In this document: positions 1-9,538 of the stretch, piece by piece
Layout: each line of letters starts with the position of its first letter
Position numbering within the stretch: the first letter of the stretch is position 1
DNA from: an uncultured Collinsella sp.
GTDB taxonomy: Bacteria; Actinomycetota; Coriobacteriia; Coriobacteriales; Coriobacteriaceae
Assembly (NCBI GenBank): GCA_900541175.1
Contig: UQIT01000005.1
Span: 34,944 to 98,943 of the forward strand
Reading direction: 5' to 3'
Length of the DNA: 64,000 bases
Position numbers and translations under genes: made by a program
The notes under the pieces: model-generated
What the model saw: the letters and a program-made list of their open reading frames with translations, nothing else
Told to the model about the DNA's origin: nothing
Database searches by the model: none

Positions 1-2214
1 ATCATCTCCCCGCACCCGGCAGCCGCCAAGTGCACCATCGCCGCCGCCAAGCTCGTTCTCGACGCAGCTGTCAAGGCCGGTGCTCCTGAGGGCATCATCG
101 GCTGGGTCGACAAGCCGTCCATCGAGCTGACCAACATGGTCATGCGCGACGTCGACATCATTCTCGCAACCGGTGGCCCGGGCATGGTCAAGGCTGCTTA
201 CTCCTCCGGTAAGCCCGCACTCGGCGTCGGCGCCGGCAACACCCCGGTCATCATCGACGATACCGCGGACATCAAGCTCGCCGTCAACTCCATCATCCAC
301 TCCAAGACGTTCGACAACGGCATGATCTGCGCTTCCGAGCAGTCCGTGACCGTCATCGACACCATCTATGACCAGGTTAAGGCCGAGTTCCAGAAGCGCG
401 GCTGCTACTTCGTCAAGCAGGGTGCCGAGATGGAGGCCCTGCGTGCCGCCATGTTCAAGAACGGCGCTCTCGATCACCGCATCCCCGGCATGGCTGCCGC
501 CAAGATCGCCGAGCTCGCCGGCATCGAGGTTCCCGCCAAGACCAAGATCCTGATCGCCGAGGTCACCTCCACCGATCCCGAGAAGGAAGAGTTCTCCCAC
601 GAGAAGCTCTCCCCGGTCCTGGCCATGTACCACGCCAAGGACTTCCAGGAGGCCGTTGACAAGGCAGAGCACCTCGTCCTCGCAGGTGGCCCGGGCCACA
701 CCGCCTCTCTCTACGTGCACCCGGCACAGAGCGAGAAGATCGCTAAGTTCCAGCACGTCATGAAGGCCTGCCGCATCGTCATCAACACCCCGTCCTCGCA
801 CGGCGGCATCGGTGACCTCTACAACTTCGGCATGAAGCCGTCTCTAACCCTGGGCTGCGGCTCCTGGGGTGGCAACTCCGTCTCCGAGAACGTTGGGGTG
901 AAGCACTTGATCAACGTCAAGACCGTGGCAGAGCGCCGCGAGAACATGCTGTGGTTCCGCGCACCCGAGAAGGTCTACTTCAAGAAGGGCTGCACGCCCG
1001 TCGCACTCGACGAGCTCGGCACCGTAATGGGCAAGAAGCGCGCCTTCATCGTTACCGACCAGTTCCTCTTCAAGAATGGCAACACGCGTGCCATCGAGGC
1101 CAAGCTCGATGAGATGGGCATCGCTCACGACTGCTTCTACGACGTTGAGCCCGATCCCTCCCTGCAGTGCGCACGTCGCGGCGCCAAGCAGATGGCTCTC
1201 TTTGAGCCGGATGTCATCATCGCCGTCGGCGGCGGCTCCGCAATGGACGCCGGCAAGATCATGTGGATGATGTACGAGCACCCCGAGGCGAACTTCGAGG
1301 ACATGGCCATGGACTTCATGGACATCCGCAAGCGTATCTTCACCTTCCCCGAGATGGGCAAGAAGGCTTACTTCGTCGCCGTCCCGACCTCTTCGGGCAC
1401 TGGCTCCGAGTGCACGCCGTTCGCCATCATCACCGACAAGGAGACCGGCATCAAGTGGCCGCTCGCCGACTACGCGCTGCTCCCGAAGATGGCAATCGTC
1501 GACGCTGACAACTGCATGACCGCCCCGAAGGGCCTCACCGCAGCTTCCGGTATTGACGTCATGACCCACGCCATCGAGTCCTACGTCTCCATCATGGCTT
1601 CCGATTACACCAAGGGCCTCTCCGAGCGCGCCGCAAAGCTCGTCTTCGAGAACCTCCCGAGCTCCTTCACCAACGGTGCCAAGGATCCGCACGCTCGCGA
1701 GGAGATGCACAACGCATCCTGCATGGCCGGTATGGCATTCGGTAACGCCTTCCTGGGCCTCAACCACTCCATGGCCCACAAGCTCGGCGCTTTCCACCAT
1801 CTGCCCCACGGCCTCGCAAACGCAGTCATCCTGACCCGCGTCATGCGTTACAACGCCGCCGAGGCTCCTGTCAAGATGGGAACCTTCTCTCAGTATCCTT
1901 ACCCCAACGCGCTGCACAACTACGCCGAGATGGCTCGTTACTGCGGTATCGACGGCAAGGACGACCGTGAGGTCTTCGAGAACTTCATCACCAAGCTCAC
2001 CGAGCTCTGCGACTTCATCGGCGTCAAGAAGACCATTGCCGACTACGGTGTCGACGAGAAGTACTTCCTCGACACCCTCGACGAGATGACCGAGCAGGCA
2101 TTCAACGACCAGTGCACCGGCGCCAACCCGCGCTACCCGCTCATGAGCGAGATCAAGGAGCTCTACCTGGACGCCTACTACGGCCGCGAGCCCCAGGATT
2201 ACGCCGTCTGCTAG
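1..2214 (+). CDS. adhE: bifunctional acetaldehyde-CoA/alcohol dehydrogenase AdhE (5' truncated by window edge)
   Basis: AdhE reduces acetyl-CoA to acetaldehyde and then to ethanol with NADH, regenerating NAD during fermentation. The frame is open from base 1, giving 737 visible residues; about 130 residues are missing compared with the usual ~870. The aldehyde dehydrogenase half comes first, with the catalytic Cys (codon 328-330) in the context NGMICASEQS. A linker near visible residue 305 leads to an iron-type alcohol dehydrogenase half, with nucleotide motif GGGSAMDAGK near residue 410 and iron ligands D519, H523, H589 and H603, spaced as in E. coli AdhE. Both active sites look intact. A hairpin follows the stop codon, so this appears to end its transcript. 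Confidence 0.97.
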   Translation: MISPHPAAAKCTIAAAKLVLDAAVKAGAPEGIIGWVDKPSIELTNMVMRDVDIILATGGPGMVKAAYSSGKPALGVGAGNTPVIIDDTADIKLAVNSIIHSKTFDNGMICASEQSVTVIDTIYDQVKAEFQKRGCYFVKQGAEMEALRAAMFKNGALDHRIPGMAAAKIAELAGIEVPAKTKILIAEVTSTDPEKEEFSHEKLSPVLAMYHAKDFQEAVDKAEHLVLAGGPGHTASLYVHPAQSEKIAKFQHVMKACRIVINTPSSHGGIGDLYNFGMKPSLTLGCGSWGGNSVSENVGVKHLINVKTVAERRENMLWFRAPEKVYFKKGCTPVALDELGTVMGKKRAFIVTDQFLFKNGNTRAIEAKLDEMGIAHDCFYDVEPDPSLQCARRGAKQMALFEPDVIIAVGGGSAMDAGKIMWMMYEHPEANFEDMAMDFMDIRKRIFTFPEMGKKAYFVAVPTSSGTGSECTPFAIITDKETGIKWPLADYALLPKMAIVDADNCMTAPKGLTAASGIDVMTHAIESYVSIMASDYTKGLSERAAKLVFENLPSSFTNGAKDPHAREEMHNASCMAGMAFGNAFLGLNHSMAHKLGAFHHLPHGLANAVILTRVMRYNAAEAPVKMGTFSQYPYPNALHNYAEMARYCGIDGKDDREVFENFITKLTELCDFIGVKKTIADYGVDEKYFLDTLDEMTEQAFNDQCTGANPRYPLMSEIKELYLDAYYGREPQDYAVC

Positions 2215-2231
2215 TTTTAGCACGGTTTTTA

Positions 2232-2270
2232 ACGGCGGGGGTGCACGGGTGTTTCACACACCCCCGCCGT
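2232..2270 (+). terminator. hairpin terminator after adhE
   Basis: A perfect 12-bp stem (2232-2243 with 2259-2270) closes a 15-nt loop, 17 bases after the adhE stop. The following T content is weak, so termination is likely but may be leaky into the kinase gene downstream. Confidence 0.6.
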
Positions 2271-2302
2271 CGCTTCTATCGCATCGTTGAAAGGATGCAA
2301 CC

Positions 2303-3067
2303 ATGCTGCTACCCGATTCCAAGACCGAGCTCGTCCGCCGTGGCAACAAGGTCGTTTACGACCTGGGCGACAAGATTGTCAAGGTCTTTAACGAGACCAA
2401 GCCTGTCTCCGACGTGTTCAACGAGGCTTTGAATCTTGCCCGCATCAATGAGTGCGGCATCCGCAGCCCCAAGGCGCTCGAGGTTTCCCAGCTCGAGAAC
2501 GCCAACGGCTGGGCGCTCGTGACCGAGAAGGTTCCGGGCACCACCCTTGCCGAGAAGATGACTGCCGAGCCCCAGCGCTTTGGTGAGTACCTCGAGATGT
2601 TCGTCGACCTCCAGATCGAGATCCACGGCTACACCTCCCCGCTGCTCAACCGTCAGCGCGACAAGTACGCCCGCATGATCGACAGCCTTGATCAGCTCAA
2701 TGCCACCACGCGCTACAACCTTCAGGAGCGTCTGGACGGCATGACCAAGGAATTCAAGGTCTGCCACGGCGACTTCAACCCCTCCAACGTCATCGTCGGC
2801 GACGACGGCCAGCTCTATGTGTGCGACTGGGCACACGCCACCCAGGGCTCCCCTGCTGCCGACGTTGCCACCACCTACCTGCTCTTTGCCCTCAACAGCA
2901 AGGATCAGGCTGAGGCCTACCTGGAGCTCTACTGCGACCGCGCCGACATGCCCATGCAGGTCGTGCGTCAGTGGACGAGCATCGTCGCCGCTTCCGAGCT
3001 CGCTCGTAAGCGCAACGTGAACGATGAGTTCCTGAAGAACTGGATCGACGTCGTCGATTATCAGTAA
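2303..3067 (+). CDS. APH/choline-kinase-like phosphotransferase
   Basis: This 254-residue protein has the aminoglycoside phosphotransferase / choline kinase fold. The catalytic loop HGDFNPSN is at 155-162 (D157 base, N162 metal ligand) and the metal-binding DW is at 175-176; a Lys in DKIVKVF (about 24-27) probably contacts ATP. The ATG follows GAAAGGA at a good distance. The substrate cannot be read from sequence. It could phosphorylate a small metabolite or sugar amine, and nothing around it suggests antibiotic resistance. It lies alone between two terminators, downstream of adhE on the same strand. Confidence 0.8.
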   Translation: MLLPDSKTELVRRGNKVVYDLGDKIVKVFNETKPVSDVFNEALNLARINECGIRSPKALEVSQLENANGWALVTEKVPGTTLAEKMTAEPQRFGEYLEMFVDLQIEIHGYTSPLLNRQRDKYARMIDSLDQLNATTRYNLQERLDGMTKEFKVCHGDFNPSNVIVGDDGQLYVCDWAHATQGSPAADVATTYLLFALNSKDQAEAYLELYCDRADMPMQVVRQWTSIVAASELARKRNVNDEFLKNWIDVVDYQ

Positions 3068-3100
3068 TATCTGAGCGATTTATTTCGCATCGGAGGCACA

Positions 3101-3144
3101 AGGAAAACCCCGCAGCTCGCATGGGCTGTGGGGTTTTCCTTTTA
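3101..3144 (+). terminator. intrinsic terminator of the kinase gene
   Basis: A 15-bp stem with one G-T pair (3101-3115 with 3126-3140) is followed by a T run, 33 bases after the plus-strand stop codon. It is a classical intrinsic terminator. Confidence 0.9.
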
Positions 3145-3165
3145 GATATCGAGGATGCCACAAGA

Positions 3166-3215
3166 TAAAAGGACGGCCCCGCATCTCCCCGATCTGGAGA
3201 AATGCGGGGCCGTCC
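3166..3215 (-). terminator. intrinsic terminator of the pyrH-to-proS operon
   Basis: A 14-bp GC-rich stem (3171-3184 with 3202-3215), read on the minus strand, is followed by TTTTA. It stands just after the proS stop and converges with the terminator at 3101-3144. Confidence 0.9.
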
Positions 3216-3245
3216 CGTATATCGAACTACAAGCGAAATCGTCGA

Positions 3246-4967
3246 TTAACGGCGTGCTGCCTTCACAAGCTCGGCGACCTTGGCGACGACCTCGTCGATC
3301 GCCACATCCTCGCGCTCACCCGTGGCACGGTCCTTGAGCTCAACGGTGCCATTCTTAAGGCCACGCTTACCCAGAACGACCTGATACGGGAAGCCCATAA
3401 GGTCGTTGTCGGCAAACTTAAAGCCAGGACGCTCGTCGCGGTCGTCGACGACAACCTCGATACCCTCGGCGCACAGGCCATCAACGATCTGCTCGCAGAC
3501 GGTAGCGCACTCCTCCTTCTTGGGATCGAGCGGAATCACCGCGACCTCGTACGGGGCAACGGAGACCGGCCAGACGATACCGTGCTCGTCGTTGTGCTGC
3601 TCCACGATGGCAGCGAGCGAGCGGGACACACCAACGCCGTAGCAGCCCATGATGAGCGGCTTCTCCTTGCCGTCCTCGTCCATAAAGGTGGCACCCATGG
3701 CCTCGGAATACTTGGTGCCCAGCTGGAAGACCTGGGAGACCTCGATGCCGCGGGCTGCGGAGAGCGGCTTGCCGCAGTGCGGGCAGGGATCGCCGGCAAC
3801 GACGGTGACCAGGTCGGCCCACTCGTCGACGGTAAAGTCGCGCTCGGGGCAGGCACCGGTAAAGTGATAGTCGACCTCGTTGGCGCCGCAGGCCCACTGC
3901 TTGGACTCACGCAGGCTCTCGTCGCACACCAGACGAATGCCCTCGGGCAGGTTAACCGGTCCGATAAAGCCCTTATGCAGACCATAAGTCTGGAGCTCCT
4001 CGTCGGTCATCATGCGATAGCCCTTGCCAAAGACATGCTCGGCTTTGCAATCGTTGAGCTCGTGGTCGCCCGGAACAATGGCCACGACCGGCTTGCCCTC
4101 GGCGTCGATGAGTGCCAGCGACTTGCGCGTGCCGTTCTCGGGGAACCCAAAGAACTTAGCAACTGCCTCAATGGTGCCCATGCCCGGAGTCTCGACCTTG
4201 GTAAGCGTACCGTCGCCAGGACCCTCGGTCACGACGACCTTGGTGCTTGCAGCCTCGTCATCGGCGGCAAAACCGCAGTCATCGCAATAGACGAGCGAAG
4301 CCTCGCCAGCATCGGCCAGCGCCATGTACTCGACGGAGGTATCGCCACCGATCTCACCGGAGTCGGCAACAACGGGCAGGGCCTTGATATAGCAGCGCTC
4401 GCAGATGTTAGCGTAGGCCTGCTTCATCTTGTCATACTCCTCCTGCAGGCTCTCCTGCGTGGCGGAGAAGCTGTAGGCGTCCTTCATGATGAACTCGCGA
4501 CCGCGCATCAGGCCAAAGCGGGGGCGGAACTCGTCGCGGAACTTGTCCTGAATGTGGTAGAGGTTAACGGGTAGCTGCTTGTAGGAACGCAGCTCATTGC
4601 GCACCAGGGCAGTCACGGTCTCCTCGTGCGTGGGTCCGAGAACAAACTCGCGGCCGTGACGGTCATCAAAGCGCACGAGCTCCTTGCCATAGGCATCGAT
4701 GCGGCCGGACTCACGCCACAGCTCGGCATCGACCATAATGGGCATCATGAGCTCCTGGGCGCCAGCAGCATCCATCTCGTCGCGCACGATGTTCTCGATC
4801 TTGCGGATCGAGCGCCATGCGAGCGGCAGATAGGAATACAGGCCGGCGGCCTCCTTGCGAATCATGCCGGCGCGAAGCAGCAGACGGTGGCTCGCAAGCT
4901 CGGCGTCCGCCGGATCCTCTTTGAGCGTCGGCGCGTAAAGCTTAGACATATACATTGCTCGGGTCAT
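3246..4967 (-). CDS. proS: prolyl-tRNA synthetase, bacterial type with editing insertion
   Basis: ProS charges tRNA-Pro with proline in the cytoplasm. The protein has 573 residues, the usual length of the bacterial form that carries a YbaK-like editing insertion (about 225-400). Class II motifs are visible: RPRFGLMRGREF at 148-159 (motif 2 region) and GPTHEE at 111-116. The C-terminal anticodon-binding domain runs from about 470. The ATG directly abuts the ispG stop and uses a GAGGAG site inside the ispG end, so the two genes are translationally coupled. Internal ATGs a few codons in are possible but less well placed. It is the last gene of its operon. Confidence 0.97.
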   Translation of the reverse strand: MTRAMYMSKLYAPTLKEDPADAELASHRLLLRAGMIRKEAAGLYSYLPLAWRSIRKIENIVRDEMDAAGAQELMMPIMVDAELWRESGRIDAYGKELVRFDDRHGREFVLGPTHEETVTALVRNELRSYKQLPVNLYHIQDKFRDEFRPRFGLMRGREFIMKDAYSFSATQESLQEEYDKMKQAYANICERCYIKALPVVADSGEIGGDTSVEYMALADAGEASLVYCDDCGFAADDEAASTKVVVTEGPGDGTLTKVETPGMGTIEAVAKFFGFPENGTRKSLALIDAEGKPVVAIVPGDHELNDCKAEHVFGKGYRMMTDEELQTYGLHKGFIGPVNLPEGIRLVCDESLRESKQWACGANEVDYHFTGACPERDFTVDEWADLVTVVAGDPCPHCGKPLSAARGIEVSQVFQLGTKYSEAMGATFMDEDGKEKPLIMGCYGVGVSRSLAAIVEQHNDEHGIVWPVSVAPYEVAVIPLDPKKEECATVCEQIVDGLCAEGIEVVVDDRDERPGFKFADNDLMGFPYQVVLGKRGLKNGTVELKDRATGEREDVAIDEVVAKVAELVKAARR

Positions 4968-6050
4968 TTATTTCTCCTCAATAAGTTTGTCGACCTCTGC
5001 CATAAGCGCGTCGACAATTTGGTCCTCAGCTACTTTACCAATGATCTGGCCATGCGAAAAGAGCAAGGCCTGACCACGTCCGCAAGCAACGCCCAGATCG
5101 GCATCAGAAGCCTCGCCGGGGCCATTAACGGCACATCCCATCACAGCGATCGAAAGCGACGCGGAGTAGTTCTTAAGCCGCTCGGTAACCTCCTCGGCAA
5201 TGGGAATAAGGTTAACCTGGCAGCGGGCGCACGTGGGGCACGAGACAATCTCGGGGCCACGGCGACGCAGGCCCAACGACTGCAGAATACCCCAGACAAC
5301 CGGCGGCTCCTCAACCGGATCAGCTGTGAGCGACACACGCATGGTGTCGCCAATGCCTTCGGAAAGCAAGATACCCAAGCCTACAGAGCTCTTGATGGTG
5401 CCCTGGAGCTTGGTACCCGCCTCGGTTACGCCCAGGTGAAGCGGAACGTGTGGAATCTCACGCGACAGGGCTCGATAGGTATCGAGCGTCGTCTGTACGC
5501 TATGGGCCTTGGCGGAAAGCACAATGTTGGTAAACCCACGATCCTCAAAGTGCCGCACAAAGCGCTCGCTAGACATCACGAGCTTTTCGGGCTGCGTGAG
5601 GTCATCGCGCTCGGCGATATCCTGCTCAAGCGAGCCCGCGTTCACGCCAATGCGAATCGCGCACCCAGCGGCACCCGCAGCATCAATCACCGCGTCAACC
5701 TTGGCCCAATCGCCGATATTGCCGGGATTGATGCGAAGCTTGGCGGCACCAGCCTCGACGGCGCCGATGGCGAGTTTATGGTTAAAGTGAATATCGGCAA
5801 CGATCGGCACCGGAGACTCGGCACAGATGGTGCGAAAACCCTCAAGCGCGGCCTCGGTGGGCACGCTCACACGCACGATATCGCAGCCAGCCTGCGCCAA
5901 CGCGCACACTTGCGCAAGCGTTGCCTGGGCGTCAGCGGTATCGGTGCAGGTCATGGATTGGACCACCACCGGCGCGCCGCCACCGATCTGCACACCGCCC
6001 ACATGCACGGGGCGCGTCAACTCGCGAGGCAAAGGATGGGATAAAGACAA
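4968..6050 (-). CDS. ispG: 4-hydroxy-3-methylbut-2-enyl diphosphate synthase (IspG/GcpE)
   Basis: IspG is the Fe-S enzyme that converts MEcPP to HMBPP in the MEP isoprenoid pathway, two steps below Dxr, which is encoded in the same operon. Family motifs are present: VQSMT near the N-terminus, the cluster ligands in SCPTCARC, and MGCAVNGPGE near the C-terminus (third Cys plus the conserved Glu). The open frame extends to 6137 inside rseP, but that extension is not conserved-looking. A TTG at 6050 lies 8 nt after AGGGGAG and gives the usual ~360-residue protein; a GTG at 6059 is too close to that SD site. The start is therefore inferred. Confidence 0.93.
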   Translation of the reverse strand: MSLSHPLPRELTRPVHVGGVQIGGGAPVVVQSMTCTDTADAQATLAQVCALAQAGCDIVRVSVPTEAALEGFRTICAESPVPIVADIHFNHKLAIGAVEAGAAKLRINPGNIGDWAKVDAVIDAAGAAGCAIRIGVNAGSLEQDIAERDDLTQPEKLVMSSERFVRHFEDRGFTNIVLSAKAHSVQTTLDTYRALSREIPHVPLHLGVTEAGTKLQGTIKSSVGLGILLSEGIGDTMRVSLTADPVEEPPVVWGILQSLGLRRRGPEIVSCPTCARCQVNLIPIAEEVTERLKNYSASLSIAVMGCAVNGPGEASDADLGVACGRGQALLFSHGQIIGKVAEDQIVDALMAEVDKLIEEK

Positions 6051-6063
6051 TCCAAACACTCCC

Positions 6064-7425
6064 CTACAGGATAAATCGAAGGACGTCGGAACGAAGCATA
6101 TAGACAAACAGCAGCGCAAAGAGCGCGATGCCCACATAGCTCACAATCGTCTGGACCTTGAGCGGAAGCTCGCGGCCAGCAATCTTTTGAATGATCTCGA
6201 TGACCAGCTTGCCGCCATCGAGTGGTGGGATGGGCAGCAGGTTCATAAAGCCAAGCGAGAACGAAATGACGGCGGCAAACGAAAGGAACGTGGCAGGGCC
6301 GGCAGCAGCAGCCTGTGAGGACATAACGCTAATGCCCACGATCGAAGAAGACTGATCGAGAATCTCCATCGTATGCTGCGGCTGGAGCAGGCGCATCACG
6401 CCCTCCGCTGTCTGCACGACATAGGAGAACGAAAGGCGAGCCGACGTGATGGGGTCTAAACGGACCACCTGCGTAGAGGCATACACACCTAGGCGCTCGT
6501 CCTCTTTGAGCGCAACCGAGGTCGAATGCTGCTTGCCGTCGCGCTCATACTCAATGGCGATATCGTCCTTACCGGCGGCCTTGCCGATGGCATCGTAAAC
6601 GTCCATCCAGGTAGAGCACGATACTCCGTCAACCGAAAGGATCGCGTCGCCGCCCTCGATACCCGCCTTGGCAGCAATAGAACCCTCGTCAACCTGACCG
6701 ATCACGTTGGTATCCATCGGCACGGTGACACCCGCAATAGAGTAGATGCTCATAAGCAGCAAAAAGCCCGTCAGGATATTGACGAGAATGCCCGCGAGCA
6801 GCATAAAGGCGCGCTTGAGAAAACCCTGGCCCAGATAGGTATGCGAACGCTCTTGCGCAAGGAACTCGGCTTCGCCGCACGGCAGCTCCCACACATCGCC
6901 CTCGGTAGTCGCATGCTCTCGATCGAAACGGCGGCCGTCAAAGGTGGTGTAACCCGCCGCATCTCGTGGCAGCGTCTGATACTTGGTGGGATAGTAGCTC
7001 GGCGAGGGCTTCTCCCCTTCCTCATACCAAGGCGCGATAGAGCCCCAACCCAAGAGCAAGGCGCATGCCTCAAGCACAACCTCCTCGGATAGCTCGAGCT
7101 CGGCGGCAAGGTCGGCCACGGTCACGCGACCATGACGATAGATAGCCGCGAGCACGCGATCGGCGCACGAGACGTCGGTCGGATCCATACCGCAGATGGC
7201 AGCGTAGCCACCCAGCAGCAGCGGGGTCACGCCAAACTTGGTTCCAATGCGACGTGACGTGTAATGGATGTCAAAGCGACACGGCAGGCCCAAAAAGAAC
7301 TCGGTCACACGGACGCCGCAGGCACGCGCCGCCAAAAAGTGGCCGCCCTCGTGCAAAAACACAAGGACGGAAAGCATCAGCAGGCCCCAAAAAACCGATG
7401 AGAGAACGCTCAGAACAGTATCCAT
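6064..7425 (-). CDS. rseP: RseP-like M50 site-2 protease with an extra inserted domain
   Basis: This is a membrane zinc metalloprotease of the RseP/RasP family, which cleaves transmembrane substrates such as anti-sigma factors. HEGGH (zinc site) is near residue 25 in the first membrane helix. A PDZ domain follows at about 240-320, and the second zinc-site segment LLPIPPLDGG lies near the C-terminus, among further membrane helices. About 115 residues between GGY (about 73) and the KRAFMLLAG helix (about 204) replace the usual ~35-residue stretch; part of it (about 88-130) reads like a winged helix. ATG at 7425 is preferred; a TTG at 7440 sits directly on the SD site. The neighbours dxr and cdsA are standard. 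Confidence 0.93.
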   Translation of the reverse strand: MDTVLSVLSSVFWGLLMLSVLVFLHEGGHFLAARACGVRVTEFFLGLPCRFDIHYTSRRIGTKFGVTPLLLGGYAAICGMDPTDVSCADRVLAAIYRHGRVTVADLAAELELSEEVVLEACALLLGWGSIAPWYEEGEKPSPSYYPTKYQTLPRDAAGYTTFDGRRFDREHATTEGDVWELPCGEAEFLAQERSHTYLGQGFLKRAFMLLAGILVNILTGFLLLMSIYSIAGVTVPMDTNVIGQVDEGSIAAKAGIEGGDAILSVDGVSCSTWMDVYDAIGKAAGKDDIAIEYERDGKQHSTSVALKEDERLGVYASTQVVRLDPITSARLSFSYVVQTAEGVMRLLQPQHTMEILDQSSSIVGISVMSSQAAAAGPATFLSFAAVISFSLGFMNLLPIPPLDGGKLVIEIIQKIAGRELPLKVQTIVSYVGIALFALLFVYMLRSDVLRFIL

Positions 7426-7449
7426 AAAACGAAAAAGCAATCCTTATGG

Positions 7450-8637
7450 TTAGGAACGGGTTGCGGCGAGCACCTGCGCAGCCTTTTCACGCGCCCACGC
7501 ATCGATGTCGCGAAGCTGCTCAAACGAATCGACCGCCTGCATATCGTGGGCATCCATGCAGGATTCCACAATGCAATCGATATCGGTAAAGCTGCAGCCA
7601 TCGTGCAGGAAGGCATCGACGGCGACCTCGTTGGCGGCATTGAGCACGCACGGCATGGTGCCACCCGTCTTGCCGGCACGTTCGGCCAGTGCCAGACAGC
7701 GGAAGGTATCCATGTCGGCAGCATCAAACGTGAGCTGCCCCAGCTCGCGGAAATCGATACGAGGCGCCGGGGTATCCCAACGCTCGGGATACGAGAACGC
7801 GAACTGGATGGGAATACGCATGTCGGAAGCACCGAGATGCGCCATCACGGAGCCGTCGGCAAACTCGACCATAGAGTGAATCTTGGACTGACGCTGCACG
7901 ACCACGTTAATGAAATCGAGGTCGCAGTTAAACAGATGCATGGCCTCAATGCGCTCCAGGCCCTTGTTCATAAGGGTGGCGGAGTCGATGGTGATCTTGG
8001 CACCCATGGCCCACGTGGGATGTGCGAGGGCATCGGCACGCGTCACGCGGTCGAGCTCGTCGCGGGTGCGGCCAAAGAACGGACCGCCCGAGCAGGTGAG
8101 CCAAATACAATGAGCCTCGCGTGGGTTCTCCCCCAGATAGCACTGGTAGATGGCGGAGTGCTCAGAGTCGACTGGAATAAGCTGGCCCGGTTGCGCCAAC
8201 GGCATAAGCAAGTCGCCGCCGACGACGAGGGACTCCTTGTTGGCAAGGGCAAGACGCTTATTCGAGGTCAAGGCCGCATGGCTCGCCTCGAGACCGGCGG
8301 CGCCCACAATAGCGACGAGCACGCAGTCGACATCGTCGCGACGCGCGAGCTCGCAAACCGCCTGCGCGCCAACGCCGAGCTTCGTTCCCTCGGGCAACTC
8401 CTGCAGCACGGCGTCATCGCCATGAGCGACATCGGCCACGGCAACCGCCGGAACCGAGAACTCGCGGGCAGCGGCAACGAGCTCGGAGGTACTAGAGTTA
8501 ACGGACAGCGCCGTCACCTGCAGGCGATCGGCATGCTGACGGCACACATCAAGTGCCTGGGTGCCGATGGAGCCCGTACAACCCAGGATGGCAACGCGAA
8601 GGCGTCCATCGGGGCCATACGTCGTTTGGAAGGACAT
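7450..8637 (-). CDS. dxr: 1-deoxy-D-xylulose 5-phosphate reductoisomerase
   Basis: Dxr makes MEP from DXP with NADPH, the committed step of the MEP isoprenoid pathway. The N-terminal Rossmann motif GCTGSIG is at 19-25, and the catalytic-domain segments around VDSEHSAI and SGGPF are present. With the ATG at 8637 the protein has 395 residues, typical for the family. That ATG shares one base with the cdsA stop (TAATG), indicating translational coupling; the 15-codon upstream extension lies inside cdsA and is rejected. Confidence 0.97.
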   Translation of the reverse strand: MSFQTTYGPDGRLRVAILGCTGSIGTQALDVCRQHADRLQVTALSVNSSTSELVAAAREFSVPAVAVADVAHGDDAVLQELPEGTKLGVGAQAVCELARRDDVDCVLVAIVGAAGLEASHAALTSNKRLALANKESLVVGGDLLMPLAQPGQLIPVDSEHSAIYQCYLGENPREAHCIWLTCSGGPFFGRTRDELDRVTRADALAHPTWAMGAKITIDSATLMNKGLERIEAMHLFNCDLDFINVVVQRQSKIHSMVEFADGSVMAHLGASDMRIPIQFAFSYPERWDTPAPRIDFRELGQLTFDAADMDTFRCLALAERAGKTGGTMPCVLNAANEVAVDAFLHDGCSFTDIDCIVESCMDAHDMQAVDSFEQLRDIDAWAREKAAQVLAATRS

Positions 8638-9536
8638 TACAGCACGCCTCCGATCATCAAAAGCAGCTGAGCGGTAATGCAACCAAAGATAAGCGAGTCG
8701 CTACGGTCGAGCATGCCGCCATGGCCCGGGATAAGGTTGCCGGAATCCTTGACGCCCACGCCACGCTTGATGCGCGACTCGATAAGGTCGCCGATAACGC
8801 CCAGGACGGACACGACCACGCCGCATAGCAGCGCATAGGGCAGGCTGAGCTTGTAGAAGTGCGTCGCCCACAGGATGAGCCAAATCAAAACCGAGCCCAG
8901 GATGCCGCCGACAAACCCCTCCCAGCTCTTTTTGGGAGAGATCTTGGGAACCATCTTGTGCTTACCGATACGGCTGCCCACGATGTAGGCAAACGAATCG
9001 GAGACCCAAAGGGACGCGCAAACGCCCACCGAAAGCAGGGCGCCGGCAAAACCGGGCACGGCATCGCGCAGCAGCACGATAGCCGACAGCATAAAGCCAG
9101 TGTAGATGGGACCCATGAGCGTCACGGCCACATCAGAGATGCGGGTACGCGGCGACCAGACATACCAAATACCCACAGCGAGCATCAGGGCAAAAAGCAG
9201 GGCATTCAGCAGCATCGAATCGCCCAACGCCGACAGCGGAAAGAGTACGGCGGCAGCGATACCCATGCGCTCGTTAGCCATCTTGCCATCGAGCCTCGTC
9301 ATACGGAAAAACTCATAACAGCACAGACCGCTCATGACGGAAACAAAGATGGCCGTGGGCACAATACCCAAAACCAGGCACAGGATAAAGACAACGGCAT
9401 AGACGATACCGGCGGCGGCACGGGTGATAAAGCCGGCAAGCCACGAACCGGTGCCATTCTTCGCTGCGGGCGCTCCCGCAGCGACAGCCTTGCGCTCAGA
9501 TGTCTTGGGAGCAATTGCCTTGGGACGATCGGACAC
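8637..9536 (-). CDS. cdsA: phosphatidate cytidylyltransferase
   Basis: CdsA makes CDP-diacylglycerol, the precursor of phospholipids, at the membrane. The 299-residue protein has a polar N-terminal tail of about 35 residues followed by about eight hydrophobic helices. The family signature is visible near residues 260-280 (KDSGNLIPGHGGMLDRSDS). It starts with GTG behind GAGGAGG, two bases after the uppS stop. The order uppS-cdsA-dxr-rseP is the common bacterial arrangement. Confidence 0.96.
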   Translation of the reverse strand: MSDRPKAIAPKTSERKAVAAGAPAAKNGTGSWLAGFITRAAAGIVYAVVFILCLVLGIVPTAIFVSVMSGLCCYEFFRMTRLDGKMANERMGIAAAVLFPLSALGDSMLLNALLFALMLAVGIWYVWSPRTRISDVAVTLMGPIYTGFMLSAIVLLRDAVPGFAGALLSVGVCASLWVSDSFAYIVGSRIGKHKMVPKISPKKSWEGFVGGILGSVLIWLILWATHFYKLSLPYALLCGVVVSVLGVIGDLIESRIKRGVGVKDSGNLIPGHGGMLDRSDSLIFGCITAQLLLMIGGVL

Positions 9537-9538
9537 GA

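Noticed and set aside
844..2223. 459-residue open frame on the minus strand opposite adhE
   Set aside because: Low-complexity Val/Leu/Gly/Asp composition typical of antisense frames in GC-rich genes; the plus strand encodes a clear AdhE.
2303..3067. Antibiotic resistance by aminoglycoside phosphotransferase
   Set aside because: Only the general kinase fold motifs are present and the context is not a resistance or mobile region, so resistance is not claimed.
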